Shown here: positions 12,910 to 30,478 of the stretch, one piece after another
Position numbering within the stretch: position 1 is the stretch's first letter
How the letters are laid out: each line of letters opens with the position of its first letter
Source: Primula veris
Lineage: Eukaryota > Streptophyta > Magnoliopsida > Ericales > Primulaceae
Direction of reading: 5' to 3'
Length of the DNA: 64,000 bases
NCBI GenBank assembly: GCA_963682055.1
Contig: OY821749.1
Coordinates: 25,737,631-25,801,630, forward strand
Translations under genes and position numbers: made by a program
Notes under the pieces: model-generated
The model's input: only the letters and a program-made list of their open reading frames with translations
Told to the model about the DNA's origin: nothing
The model's database searches: none

Positions 12910-15597
12910 ACAGTAAAGCATAAACTCAATGTCTAGCACAAGTCCAAATGTCCAATAAATCTACACGGTTCAAATGTCCAATATTATTTCTTAGATCAAT
13001 CATGTTAAGCGGAGTGTTATATTATTGGAATAGGCTAATAGCAATCATAATTTAACGAAACTAAACACAATTTGGACATGTATCATACATATACATACCA
13101 TACCATCCAACATTAGTAAACACCTACTCCAAGCACGACTTAAAACATATATTTAATGTAGAAACTGGAAACACTTAAAAAAATATATATATCTAAATCC
13201 AAACACTTCTCCTTTTTACTATATAATCAACAGGCTCAACCTCATTCATGTCTTAAAAGTATAATACCTTTTCCATAGAACATTTGCCTCCAAGGTAGCA
13301 AATAAAAAAAAAAGAAATTATAGAATTCGGAAAATGACATTACAAAGTTTAACACTAGGTTAGAGCAATATCTCCAATGTGTTAGTTTTTGTTAGTTACT
13401 GTATAATAACGTCACATAAGCAATAAAGTAATTTTTAACTTGCACATTCACATGTTAATTATTTTATGTTGCTTTTTAGATATTACATTGGTCTCTTTGA
13501 TTTTAAACTATAAGAAGCTATTTTACTATTGTATTTGGAATGGTTTAACAAGAAATTTCCTCCTATTAATCCTCAACTAACTAAACGTTAATAATAGATG
13601 AATTTAGCATATGTAAGGAATTTAATTGTCACTAAAAAAACACAAATGTAACATTTGTGAGAAATGTTCAAGCCACACTATATATATATATTCACAAAAT
13701 GCTACATGTTTTCTTTTTCTTTTTGGGCATTAAAATATTGCAAACCATGGCATATTAAGTATTGTAAGCACCTTTAAAAAAAAAAAGTATCGTAAGCATT
13801 TTGTGAATTAGTTATTGAATGCTATTTCATAGATGAATCGATAATAAAGTACATCGGCAAGATACTTAATGTCATAAGATGTCATGTTTGCATATTAAAC
13901 ATCTTGTTTACAGTGAACTTAAAAGTTAAAGATTGGCAACAAAATAAATAGAAGGCATGTCACCCTCTCCAACACTTCTAAAGTTAAACATTTTACTATA
14001 GTTTGACGTAGTTGTGCTCTTAAAGTCATTGTTGTAGAAGCTCTTACCAAGCAATGAAAACAAGGGCAAAAAAGCTATTCGGCTATTTTAAACCCAAAAT
14101 TGAACTTATTTTTTGGTGCCAAAATCACTCCAAAACTTAACCCATATAACTCCGTGATCATAGTGACTAAAGGAAAGTTTAGGAGCAAAAATATTATCAT
14201 ACGATTAATATAAGTCAAACCAAGCATTTTGAGTTTGTCAAATTTTATCCAAATTTTTCAAAAATACTATTACTCTAATATTGTAATTACTCTTAATTAC
14301 TTTAAGAGTATCACTCAATTCAAATACATAAATAACTTAAAAAATGTTATTTTCCACATATTTATATTCCAAACAAAATCATTGTGTATTTTTTATAAGA
14401 GTAAAACATTATGTTACTCTTTATATACGATCGTTAATTAATTATATTTAATCATTCGATATTTAAATTTTAAAAAAAATATTAAATTTATTTGTCAGGA
14501 TCATATCTATATCATTACGTATCACACACGCAACATGTGGGTAACGATTAACAGTAGTAAATTAGACAAAGAAAAATGATTGGACTTAATAACCAAAAAA
14601 AAAAAAACCCATTGTTGTAGCATAATTATATCTCTAAAAATATATGCCCCCTAGGCCATTATTCCACATAATTTCACCACTTCATTGCCCTCTGACTCTA
14701 TTCCCATCATCCAGTAATTTGTTTTTCTAAAGTATTCGATCCATGGTCTGATCGTATATGTTAATAGCAACTTACATACTAATTAATTCATCAGAGTATA
14801 CATTTGATTTGTTCTTTGATTTTCTGAATATTCGGGTCCCAGAAAATAAAAAGGCACCGGCTTTCATGCCTGGTACCTATACATTTTCCATGCAATTTTC
14901 TAAATCAAAAGCTCAAAGCAAAAACGATTCAGGAACTATTTTATAAATTTACTAGTGGACATGATAATATATAATTGCAGAGCCACTCATCCAGAACATT
15001 CAAATTTGCCTTATGAGTCACATATCAACAATTTTCTATAAAATGACAACGTTTCGCATCATTAATTTACAGATTAGTATTTGAGGTTCTTCTAGGTTTT
15101 GTTGGCCATTTACAGTATAGCATGATTTGGCCTGTGGGAGTATATGATCAAGGAAGAGCTATAACAAGATTAAGACTTTTTTTCATCGTTAGAATCACGA
15201 CATCTTAATAATATAATTTCAGTAAAAATATATTAAAATGATCTTTGCTCAAACGTCAATTGAAAAATGGTCGTCTTAGAAGGCTAGAATCACAAATAAA
15301 AACCTTTTTAAAAAAAAAAATTAAACAGACCAACTATATTCATGAAAAAGTGCACCCCACCCGAATACGAGGCAAATACAAGAGCATCATCGAACCGAGG
15401 CTAGCCACAATTTGGGGCTTAACCTCTACACACAAATAAACCTATCTCGATAAGAAAAAATAAGTGTACGAGTAATTATATACTTCTCGTTTTAGTTTAT
15501 GGATTGCTTTAAAAGCCAGGGGTATATATATAGTTCAAGAAATATAAGCTCAAGGCTTATATATGACTCAATTTCTTAATTAACTCATGAATCTAGT

Positions 15598-15721
15598 TGG
15601 TATTCGTTTTCTTACCCGACTTTAACCGGATGGCCAACACCGGGGGCCCAACCCATGTTAAAACTACTGTTATTGTTCTATTCTAATAAGAATGGTCCTT
15701 TATTGAAAAAAAAAGAAAAAA
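15598..15721 (+). mobile_element. Short retroposon (SINE-like) with A-rich tail and 16-bp TSD
   Basis: The insert is flanked by AACTCATGAATCTAGT at 15582-15597 and an identical copy at 15722-15737. It ends in an A-rich tail. A long perfect duplication plus a terminal A tract is the hallmark of target-primed retroposition. I see no good tRNA A or B box, so it may be a 5'-truncated SINE or a fragment of another transcript. Confidence 0.75.
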
Positions 15722-16370
15722 AACTCATGAATCTAGTACTAAATTGGCTATAAGTATTGATCACCATAGTCACCCCTTTTCTAGTAATTTTTTTTTTTAA
15801 TCATATAAACTTGCTTGTATCAAAGAGGGTTCACTTTATAACATTCTAGCTGAATCGTTCCACTACATATATTGGCCGACTAAATTAAATAATAGATAAT
15901 GGATGCAATAAGAGACTAAATAAAGCTGATGATTTTTTCCATTCATCAAAAGTAAAAAAAAAAAAAAGGTAATAATCTGAAGTCAATTATTTAAAAATTA
16001 TTTGACTGCTGTCTTATCAGATCTACCAGCAATATAACTTATTATATAATGACAAGTTGTCATGACAACTGCAAATGAAGTTAAAAACGAGAGTTAATTG
16101 GTCCAAATTAACTTGATAATGCTACTTCCTATCAAGAGTACCAAGGTTGCGAGGTGCTTTTTTTATTGGATTTAGTGCAAACTGGCCTTAACTTTTGTAC
16201 CGATAAATTTTTTATTTTTTTATTTTTTATCTTTTATGGTTATTGGTAAACAACGTTACATATTACAAATGATACTTTACAAAGATAGAGCGTCATTGTC
16301 CAGTAAAGACACGTGTTTTGAGACGTTAGAATTTTCATGATTCATATTATGGTGGGTCGTTACTTGTTAG

Positions 16371-16545
16371 TAGAGGTGGAAAAAAAATCCGTAAACCCGT
16401 CCCGTAACCCAATCCGGCGGATTGGGGCGGGTTGGGTGTCAAAAAAAGTTAAATCCGCCCCGTCCCAATCCGTAAAAAAATTCGTGGGTTGGGTTAGGGT
16501 TGGGGTTTCCAAACCACGGGTTAATCCACCCCAACCCGTTTCAAT

Positions 16546-16586
<41 letters not shown>

Positions 16587-17449
16587 TAAATATAAATCAG
16601 TCGAGGCATTGTTATGTCTTCAAGACCGAATCAAGGGCGACCATATCACAACATATATAAAAGATTAACCATCCATCGAATACACGTTTTACGAGCAATG
16701 TGAAGAAGATAGAACGAATTTCATTTTTAAATTTGGTCTCTCAAAATTCTTATTTTATATAGTAACTATTTGTTTGTCATTAAATGTAGAAATATTATCT
16801 GTGGAGAGTTGTACAAACACACTTTCTTAGGAGACAACAAAACGAGATGTAAAAGGTAATAAAATTGATGTAAACTCTTAATGGAATTTCAATATGTTGT
16901 CACATACCAATTCAACTTTTCATTGTAAATTTTTGCAGTTCAAAGATGTCACTACCCTCAAGCCTTAAACAATTGGTCGACACTGCCTAAATAATCCCGG
17001 TTGATGGTCATACTCAGTGGATTATTAATTTTGATTTCAATTGTTATGTAGTTTTCTGATTTTGATTATGTTGATGAAGAACAATTTGTTTTGTTTTATT
17101 TTGTTTTAGCTTTGTTACTTGTTCCGAACATTCTAAACGTATTTTGGTTGGCTTTTAGTTTATATTTCTATTTGAAAGTTTTTTTAAAAAAAAATATTTA
17201 GGTAAATTATGCGAAATAATGAAAAATTAATGACTAAAATGAAAATTCAAGAAACAACCCGCACCCAATCCGCCCCGCTTGATAATGGGTTGGGTTGGGT
17301 TGGGTTGGAGTTTTAATTATAATGGGTTGGGTTGGGTTGAGTTGTGATTTGAATTTCACTAATCCGTCTCAATCCGTCCCGTCATTTATTTTACGGGGCG
17401 GGTTAGGATTGAGACCAATCCGCCCCAATCCGTCCCGTGCCCACCCCTA
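16371..17449. mobile_element. Non-autonomous hAT-type transposon, 1.08 kb
   Basis: The left end TAGAGGTGG and right end CCACCCCTA are inverted. They are flanked by near-identical 8-bp duplications, CTTGTTAG at 16363-16370 and CTTGTCAG at 17450-17457. Both subterminal zones are packed with G/C-rich words such as AATCCGTCCC, AATCCGCCCC and GGGTTGGG, in striking contrast with the AT-rich centre. There is no transposase ORF. An AT microsatellite lies at about 16551-16580. Confidence 0.82.
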
Positions 17450-17626
17450 CTTGTCAGTGTTGGTTACGTATTTCATTTTAATTTATCATATTTGACTATG
17501 TGGGTAGGAATGTCACCAGAAACCAGAGATTATGCTTCAGTTATAATATCATGATAGTGGAAAACTATAAGGTTATTGTTAATTACTACTACTCCTTTAA
17601 CTTAATGTACAACGCGGAGTATATAA

Positions 17627-17815
17627 CATTCTCCTAAAAGGCGCGTCTATCCATAAATTAGATAGAACTTATTCGTTAAGCAGAGCCTAAGAGCCCAACA
17701 GATTAGACGGAATTAAGCGTATTATGAGCTGATTAAGTATAATTAGACGGAATTAGATGTTATGCGACCTATATAATTTCCACCTAATATCCGTCTCGCT
17801 CCTTTTAAAACATTG
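17627..17815. mobile_element. hAT-type MITE, TGTTTTAAAAGG family
   Basis: The right end reads AATGTTTTAAAAGGAGCG on the opposite strand and the left end carries CTCCTAAAAGGCGCG. It is flanked by GTATATAA at 17619-17626 and GTACATAG at 17816-17823, matching at 6 of 8 bases. The interior contains TTAGACGGAATTA repeats. Other members are at 18823, 23401 and 38227. Confidence 0.65.
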
Positions 17816-18271
17816 GTACATAGTATCACTTATAGATAGCAATAGCATTAGTGCAGAAAATAATGAGTTTTCTTCATTGTGTTTCAACCTTTCCAACCGA
17901 CCAAACCGGCATTAGGATAGTTTGTGCGCAAATACTTTGCAAGAACTTGTTCTTAAAATTTAAGAATTAGCAAATACTACTTTTTCTTTGCATTAATACT
18001 GTTTTATAAATGGCCAAATAGTAAAATATTGATAACAAGTCCACGGAAAATGTATTTTTCTGAGCAAAGTGGCGCACCAATATTATAAAAACATTGAATA
18101 TCTGCCTATAAATGTCATCCTTGTGCCATGGAGATGAACCAACCTTTCTTTCAATTTCTCCCCCATACTCTATCATCATTACTTAGCCTCACATTGCCAA
18201 ACTTTTAAAACAACATTTTCAAACAAATTCTATCCTTAAAGCTGTATATTGCATTTCAAAAATTACTAAAA

Positions 18272-20587
18272 ATGGTGCGTCGTATAGGCAAAATGTTGCT
18301 CTCTTTTCTCTTGACTATGTTGTTCAGGTCATGTTTTGCTAGGCCATGTTACTCAGGTTGGCCGAGCAGTGACCCACATGATGAGGGCTCAGCCTTTTGC
18401 CTGAGCTGGCGGCTTGGGGTCGAGGCTAACAATGTTCGTTGGTGGCGAACTGTGCCCACACAGTGCCAACGCCATGTCGAAAGTTACATGAATGGGGGGC
18501 AGTACAAACGAGACCTCAACTTTATTGTCGATAATATTAGTACCTACGTCGATACCATAGATGTCTCCGATGATGGGCTTGATGCTTGGATCATGGATGT
18601 TGACGATACTTGCCTCTCCAACCTTCTTTATTATCGTGGAAAACGATTTGGGTATGTGCTAGCTTTCATTTGTTTGAAAGCCACAAATGGAACATTTTTC
18701 GTAATCTGTCTTTCATGCATGATAGCTTCTTTTCTCATAAAAAAGTGTAACTGCCTTTTTTAAATATCCTTTAAATTGCTAATTATAGAGAAAGATTTTT
18801 CCAATGGATAATGGTATAGCTATGTTTTAACTTTTACAAAGTGAAAAACGTAGCTTAAGCGTTTTTTGCAAGAGCTTTGTTAAAAGCCTACGTTTTACGT
18901 GACATGGAAAACGTTAAGTCCTAAAGATTTCCACAAAGCAGTTTTGAGCTTTTAAGCATCGAATTAAGCCTTTTTAGCTTCTAAGCAAGCTTTTTTGAAA
19001 ACGATATGCTACAGCGCCTTTACATGCAAAACGTAGAAAATTCTTCTGCAACTGCAGTCATCGATGAAACATGAAAGATGCTGAACACTATCATCTAAAA
19101 AGAGACCAAATGATTTTGGAAACTTTATTTAGCTTTTTTTCAGTTGCACATTTGTCTATAAATCCCAATATGTATGCATACTTTGTAGGTGTGATCCGTA
19201 TGATCCAGACGGGTTTAAGAATTGGGCAGGGAGAGGAGCTTCTCCTGCTATACTTCCTGTTCTAAGATTGTTTAACAAATTGGTAGCAACAGGATTCAAA
19301 GTGTTCCTTGTGACGGGTAGAGACGAAGTTACTCTTGGGCAGCCTACTCTTGATAACTTGCAAACTCAAGGCTTCATTGGTTATGCGAAAGTTATCTTAA
19401 GGTACATAATCGGAATATATTAATCGTATTAGCAATGATTTTGTCAGAATAACTAACTTTTTCATACTTTTCTGCTGCAAAATAAGAAGTTTTGTTTATT
19501 GCAATAGAAAAAATATGACAATAAAAGTTCTTTCAGGCTTAAAATGATGGAGCTTGTCTTTAAACTTCATGATGAAACATTTTGTTTGTTAAGATTCATG
19601 TTTTGCAACAACACGAAATGTGACGAAGTAGAGCAATAATACTCCTATTGACAAAATCAAGTACTGTTATAACATTTCCCTGTTCGTTTTCTGGAAAATA
19701 AACGAATGTCATGTCTGTCTGACCATCTGCACAGCAGTATGTAGTTATATACTGATATAGGACATCTAATCTACAAAGAAAAACAATGGTACGTCATTCT
19801 CCATATCTGTATGAGGATGCCATATCACCCAGCATCTCTGGCCGGCACTAAATATATGCATACATGCAGCATTTAAAAAAAAAAACAAACAGGAATTATA
19901 CAGCCTCATGTCTTAAACTGAGACGCCAAGTCATTTGCAATACAATATAGGCACTAATAAGGATAGCCTAGACATATAAGTATTGTTAAACAATAAAATA
20001 AGGTCGATTATTAAACAATATGAGCCAGTTTTACAATTTATGGTGCTAAGAGGCATCATTTGTTATGATGTATCATCATCCTTAATGTATAAAAGGAAAC
20101 TTTATCAGAGTTTACCAACACAACTCACCTCCAGAAAAAAAGTGATTCCTATGTCAGTATCTGTATTGATTCGGTAGCTTACTGTTTCATTGATCCGAGC
20201 TTATATAAATTCCATGCTCATCAGTCATCAATATAGGAGTAATGAAAACCAGGAACGAAAAGAAGATCAAAAGTTACGACTTGTTGAAGGGAAATTATAC
20301 CAACTTCTAGTGGATCTTTTTGTCCGGTTAATTTGATCAAACACAACTAGATTATACACAAAAGATATGAAGATCTTGATGTTTATAATAATTTTCATAT
20401 GTGCCGCAGGAATGTAGCGTACAAGGGACAAAGCGCACTCATGTACAAAGCAGAAATACGGAAACAACTGGAAAGTGAAGGCTACAGAATATGGGGGAAT
20501 ATGGGAGATCAGTGGAGTGACCTTCAAGGCGCTTGTACTGGAAACCGCACATTCAAGCTCCCAAATCCCATGTACTTTGTTCCTTGA
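18272..20587 (+). CDS. Vegetative-storage-protein-like acid phosphatase (HAD class IIIB)
   Basis: Three exons, 18272-18651, 19189-19401 and 20410-20587, give 256 aa, the usual family length. An N-terminal hydrophobic stretch (residues about 8-23, before ARPCYSG) looks like a signal peptide, so the product is probably secreted or vacuolar. HAD motifs are complete: motif I DVDDT with nucleophile D109 and acid D111, motif II in FLVTGRDE (T169), a lysine in VAYKGQSALMYK (K203), and motif III GNMGDQWSD (D231, D235). The C-terminus NRTFKLPNPMYFVP is diagnostic of the VSP/acid phosphatase family. Soybean VSP lacks the nucleophile but this protein keeps it, so phosphatase activity is likely. The natural substrate cannot be read from sequence. 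A probable AATAAA signal lies at about 20627. Intron 1 contains a small hAT-type MITE. Confidence 0.93.
18823..19003. mobile_element. hAT-type MITE in acid-phosphatase intron 1
   Basis: The left end is TGTTTTAACTTTT and the right end GCTTTTTTGAAAACG. The flanks are TATAGCTA (18815-18822) and ATATGCTA (19004-19011), similar but not identical. The interior repeats the words AAGC and AAAACGT. It belongs with the elements at 17627, 23401 and 38227. Confidence 0.5.
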
Positions 20588-21142
20588 TATAAGGCCAGTA
20601 ACCCAAAACACAGGAGAAATTAAATCCAATAAAAAGAAAAGAAGTATAAAAGGAAAAAACAATGTAATTTCACAATTACGAACTCGTCAAAGGAAACTGT
20701 AAAGCCAACTGTAGTTACTGTACAAATATGAATTCGGTTTAATGACATGTAAAGCAGGCATGAAAATGGTATTGGTACCTAAAGTTATAAATTTACTAAT
20801 TTGTAAAATCCTCAACTTAATCTTAAGAGTGCAACTTTCTCGATTCTCATATGTCTGCATGTAGTATTATTTCCCTCTTCGCACATGCTAGCATTTGTAA
20901 GTATGGCAACAGTGATGATGTTTCCGTAAAAATTCTAAGAATGTATAAATTTGTGTTTGTGAGACTCGAGTGTATTGCAATTTGATTGTGGGAATCTGGT
21001 GAGTTGCACTTTCTCTTGGGTGCCTAACTCATCACTAAGTCATCTCTCACGTCGGTCTTCTTAGGCAAGACTGCCGATAATGACTTAGCCAGCATCGAGT
21101 TGACTTGTGAACACAGGTGAGGTTGTGGTGGTAGGCCTCTTA

Positions 21143-21404
21143 GACCTTGTTTGGTTGCATGATTTGAAGAACGGAATTTGACTAGAAGTCCTACGGATCC
21201 ACATACGATGTGTATGATTGTGTAAAGGGCAACCGGGCTATGCGTCCGAATCAGGCTACAAATGATGCATTTTGTGTGATTTTGTTATACCATGGGGTGT
21301 GATGTTGTCAAATTCGGTCGGGATTGTTACCCGATTTTCATCTTAAATCGTATACGGAGCGAATCGTCAATTTCCGGCTAATAGCCCCTCAGACAAACAG
21401 GACC
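21143..21404. mobile_element. PIF/Harbinger-like MITE with TTA target duplication
   Basis: The left end GACCTTGTTTGGTTG and the inverse of the right end, GGTCCTGTTTGTCTG, resemble the GGCCTTGTTTGG-type termini of plant Harbinger MITEs. TTA duplications lie at 21140-21142 and 21405-21407. The element is 262 bp with no coding capacity. Confidence 0.65.
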
Positions 21405-21744
21405 TTAACGGATTTTGAGAGGAATGAATACTATAAAGAGTCATACTTGGGATGTTGTAGAGTGAGAAACTCTAAAGTAAAAATGTGTTATATTGATCGA
21501 CCAAGTTTTACAATTGATCCGAACGGGTATTTTTACACAAATGTCCAACCGACTAACTAAACGAACTAACAACGAATCTATGAATTTCAACAAGGAGTAT
21601 GTTGGGCGAGACTGCAACATCCCCATAGCAAGAGAAACCCGGTATTCAACTGTGTCTTTTGAAAGGAATAAGTACTTCAGGCATTTAAATGCGTGGGATC
21701 CCACTGTGTGGGAAGGTGTGATGGGTTGTATTTTTTTTTTTTCA

Positions 21745-22140
21745 GGTTTGCCGTGAGCAAAATGTTACAGCAGACTTGCTTTCAAAAATGGGGCTAAAGT
21801 AAATTTGTGGAAATTACTGTAGTGGAAAGGACTTGGCTAAATCTATTTTTGGTCTTTATCTGATGGATTTGTATGTGCTAACTAATTTCCGGAAAAGATA
21901 GTGGATAGTGGAAGCTGCTAAGGTTAAACTACTTATTTTACATGTTTTTTGCTATGTTTTAGTACTAGTACAGATATCTGAAAAAAAATGTAGTATTTTT
22001 GTTTACTAAGATTTGCAGGGTGATGTATGATTGTAGCTTATCGTTTTAGTTTATTCCAAATGCTTGTAACTGGGTTTGGTTCCTACTTTGATGAAATAAA
22101 ATTTGAGGGTAATGTCCCTATTTAATAATAATAATACAAA
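21745..22140 (+). pseudogene. LINE 3' end remnant with RNase H-like tail
   Basis: The translation from 21745 reads VCREQNVTADLLSKMGLK. This resembles the 'FREANxxADxLAKxG' end of the RNase H domain in plant L1-type LINEs. After about 300 bases comes a TTTGGTTCCTACTTTGATG-type 3'UTR and a TAA/A-rich tail at about 22120-22148. The rest of the element is missing. Confidence 0.5.
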
Positions 22141-22382
22141 AAAAAATATTTTAGTTATTTAAAAAAGGTAGCGATACGAATCAAACTCTGAAAAGAAACG
22201 AGGAATATGCTGGATGAGACTGCATCGCCCTCCATAGCAATAGAAAACCCGATCTTCAACTCTATCTTTTAAAAAACTAAGAATTTCATCATTTTAGCTC
22301 CCCTATAAAGACAAGAAAATTAATTAAACGAAATCCAGGACCCGTATCCATATAGGGATCCTCAATCCGCCACTAATCATTA

Positions 22383-22806
22383 TTTAATGATACCTCAATG
22401 CAATTTTGAAACTCGGAGGACTTTACTAAAACTAAATAAGTTGACAAAAAGGACTTATTTAAAATTTAAAAATCAAAAGAAAAGTACAAAGAAAATAAGT
22501 AAACATACACCTACTATAAAATATTTAATGAGACTTCAATGCAATTTTGAAACTAGGAGGACTTAACTAAAACTAAATAAGTTGACAAAAAGGACCTATT
22601 TAAAATTTAAAAATCAAAAGAAAAGTACAAAGAAAATAAGTACACATACAACTACTATAAAATATTTAATGAGACTTCAATGCAATTTTGAAACTTGGAG
22701 GAATTAACTAAAACTAAATAAATTGACAAAAAGGACCTATTTAAGATTTTCCAAAAAAAAGAAAAGTAGAAAGAACATAAATAAATACTTACAACTAATA
22801 CAATAT
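22383..22806. repeat. Three tandem copies of a 141-bp unit just upstream of SNAT1
   Basis: The block GCAATTTTGAAACT recurs at 22400, 22541 and 22682, a period of 141 bases. Units one and two are nearly identical for the full period, and the third is more diverged at its right end. The array ends about 70 bases before the SNAT1 start codon, so it lies in the promoter or 5'UTR. Confidence 0.9.
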
Positions 22807-22875
22807 AAGTGAAATAAAAGTAGTCCCAAATCTAAGTATCTCGAAGTTCTGAAAGTCAGCTTCCACGCGTGCAAT

Positions 22876-28029
<5,154 letters not shown>

Positions 28030-28377
28030 GCTCTTGGTACAAAGTGGTGTTCCTTGTCCAATTTGTTGTGGCTTCCGGTATTGTATGATTAAAAATTGAG
28101 ATTGAACTTTGTAACTATAGACCAGTATTACTTCAAAATATTTTACACAAATACACCGGCAGTTGCTATTTTTATTCCAGTTATCATTTTAGAGGCATTC
28201 ACTTGGATGAGTTGTGAGAATTAATTTATTATTGAAATCCATGTTTGATTGGTTAGTCCTAGGGACATGATCTACTGTTGGAAATTTGAAATTATCAAGG
28301 TTTAGTCGTTCAGTGTTTGGAAAGCCAATTTGATAGTTTTGAACTTTCAATCAAATTCGGTCCTTAGAAGTTTAAGC

Positions 28378-29191
28378 TAGGGTTGGATTAGGGTCGGGAC
28401 CAGACCCATAGACATTTAATCCGTATCCCGACCCGAATTTTTTGAGATCCGAATTTTTGGAATCCCGTAGGATCAGATAGGTTTATCCTGAATCTTCTGA
28501 TATATATTTTTTATTTTACGATAAGATCATTTTTATTAACAATTTTCATTTGGAAAATAATATTTTTTTATGTTTGTCCAAACATGTTATTATAAAAAAA
28601 AATTAACATGTAGTAGGAATTAACAAAAAAATAGTGTCAAAGTATAAATAATTGAGTTGATAAAAAAAAGTGATACGTTTTTTATCAGATTTTTTTAGTG
28701 TTTAATTTTATTTACACAAGTAACAGTTATCATATTAATTGAAATAAATTATCATTATAATTTTTATAATCGGAAAATAATGATCATTTATCTTTTTTGA
28801 ACTAACAATTTAACTTTTTAATTTAATTATATTTTTTATTTTAATAGTCTCGTATATTTAAAAGTACAAATTTATATTATATTTATCTAAATATAACTAA
28901 TATAGGAAGAAGAAAAAAGGTTGTACCTTATATGGTAAGTTGCTTACATTACATGTTAGAGTTATAAGATTCAATTTTTATCACCAACATTTGATATAGA
29001 TTCATTTACATTTTTAGTGTTAAAATAAAAAAGATCATGTTATATAAAATAAAATAAAATAATTAAGAAGTCCGGTCGGTACACCCGACGAAATCAAAAT
29101 TATCATCCGATCCCAAAATTTATCGGGTCGGAACTCTTCTCGTGACGGGACCCTAGTAAGATCGGGATTTCTGGATTTTTTTCTGGCCCTA
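28378..29191. mobile_element. Probable non-autonomous hAT-type element, 0.8 kb
   Basis: The left end TAGGGTTGGATTAGGG and right end GGCCCTA are inverted. They are flanked by GTTTAAGC (28370-28377) and GTTTAACT (29192-29199), matching at 6 of 8 bases. Subterminal zones carry CGGGACC, CCCGACCCGA and ATCGGGTCGG words, and the interior is very AT-rich. This is the same architecture as the element at 16371 with different motifs. Confidence 0.6.
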
Positions 29192-30116
29192 GTTTAACTA
29201 CTTAACCGTTGGCGTGCACTTGCAAAACAAGTTTTGTTACATAGGCGTCTATGGTATGTATCTTTGTATATGCTAAGAGTATGATGTTAGTTGACAACGG
29301 TATGATAGATATTTACTCTTGTGAAAGGTGTCTAAAGAAAACTTGATTATTAGAGGCAGTCTCATATCGAGCTAAAGATTAGATATATATTATTTTTTTC
29401 GTAACTATATCTCGATTCATGTGTATCAGTAAAGGGGATATGCTAATCTTCTATCTATGGTTGTAACTTTATCGAATGTGAGTGAATTGTGTAACTTTAC
29501 TCGATCCTTCACTGTCATATTTGTACATATGAGCTAGAAACCTACGGTGTTTCTTCTACTTTGTCTCGATTCAGTATCCTGTTGTTGCTATGGTAATATA
29601 CGATTTGCAAACGCTTTTATTAGGGAACCTTGTAGAAATGAGATCTTTAAGTCTTGGCTCACCTGTGCTTGTGTTTTGCTTTCGACCCAACAACTGAAAC
29701 AAAGTAATATTTGAACTTTTTAACATTCATGGCCGAAAAAGAGAAAGAAATTTTTTTAACATTCAAATAAGATGCAGTGGGTGATAATTAGACTTCATTT
29801 ATTTATTTAGGAGTTAATTAATGATTGGACAATGAAAACAAAACTATTTAAGAATTGGTCCGGCTATAAAATTTAATTAAGAATTGGTCCATTATTTCTA
29901 AAAGTAATTAAGAATTGATCCATTACTCATTAAATATAAAATCTCTCTCAATTCTATTTATCTCATTTATCACTCTCTCTTTAAAAAAAACCCCATATAA
30001 AACTACCATCACAACCTCTCATCCGGTGCTGCCTCCACTTCTGCCGCTGCCGCCACCTCCTTCTGTCGTCTTTCGATGCTGCCTCAATCGCCACATGTCT
30101 TTTATCTCTCCCACTC

Positions 30117-30174
30117 TATATATATATATATATACATATATATGTATGAATATATATATATATATATATAATAT

Positions 30175-30208
<34 letters not shown>
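30117..30208. repeat. Long interrupted (AT)n microsatellite
   Basis: Three alternating TA tracts are separated by short ATATGTATGAAT-like and AATATACAA-like breaks. The tract directly precedes the minisatellite that starts at about 30209. Confidence 0.9.
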
Positions 30209-30211
<3 letters not shown>

Positions 30212-30478
30212 GATTCAAAAGAGTTCAGACTCTTTTACAATGGTTCAAAAGGATTCAGACTCTTTTTAAAAAGGTTCAAAAAGGTTCAGACAGTTTTCAA
30301 AAGGGTTCAAAAAGGTTCAGACTCTTTTTAAAATGATTCAAAAGGGTTCAGACTCTTTTCAAAAGGGTTCAAAGGCGTTCAGACTCTTTTTAAAAATGGT
30401 TCAAAAGGGTTCAGACTCTTTTCAAAAACGTTCAAAGGGTTCAGACTGTTTTTAAAATGGTTTAAAAGGGTTCGGAGT
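30209..30478. repeat. Minisatellite, about nine units of 29-32 bp
   Basis: The consensus unit is approximately GGTTCAAAAGGGTTCAGACT followed by CTTTTTAAAAT. Units vary by single bases and by one or two A/T residues, and at least nine are recognisable. Each contains an imperfect inverted repeat, AAAAGNGTTCAGACTCTTTT. A frame is open across part of the array, but it reflects repeat composition rather than a gene. Confidence 0.85.

Larger units (their letters stand above)
9602..16362. other. Gene-poor AT-rich spacer with repeats
   Basis: No convincing gene was found; the short frames here lack family signatures and run through AT-rich sequence. Supported items inside it are listed separately: a tandem repeat near 10.76-11.05 kb, a simple repeat near 11.4 kb, a dispersed repeat near 12.8 kb and a small retroposon near 15.6 kb. 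The segment from about 10398 begins with a GAGGCGGAACTAAGGGG motif that resembles a common plant DNA-transposon end. I found no partner for it. Confidence 0.55.
20588..22382. other. Intergenic region between acid phosphatase and SNAT1
   Basis: I see no intact gene. The region holds the acid-phosphatase 3'UTR, a Harbinger-like MITE (21143-21404) and a decayed LINE 3' end (about 21745-22135). Short frames at 21324-21756 have no recognisable domain beyond the LINE scrap. Confidence 0.6.

Noticed and set aside
16337..16660. 107-codon frame
   Set aside because: It lies across the left end of the hAT-type element and an AT microsatellite, and has no protein family features.
20267..20662. 131-codon minus-strand frame over acid-phosphatase exon 3
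   Set aside because: It is a shadow of the well-supported plus-strand exon.
21324..21756. Two overlapping short frames as a gene
   Set aside because: They straddle a MITE end and a LINE scrap. There is no conserved domain and no convincing splice pattern.
29915..30331. 138-codon frame across AT microsatellite and minisatellite
   Set aside because: Its sequence is dictated by the repeats (IYIYIY and KGFRLF units), with no start context or homologous domain.
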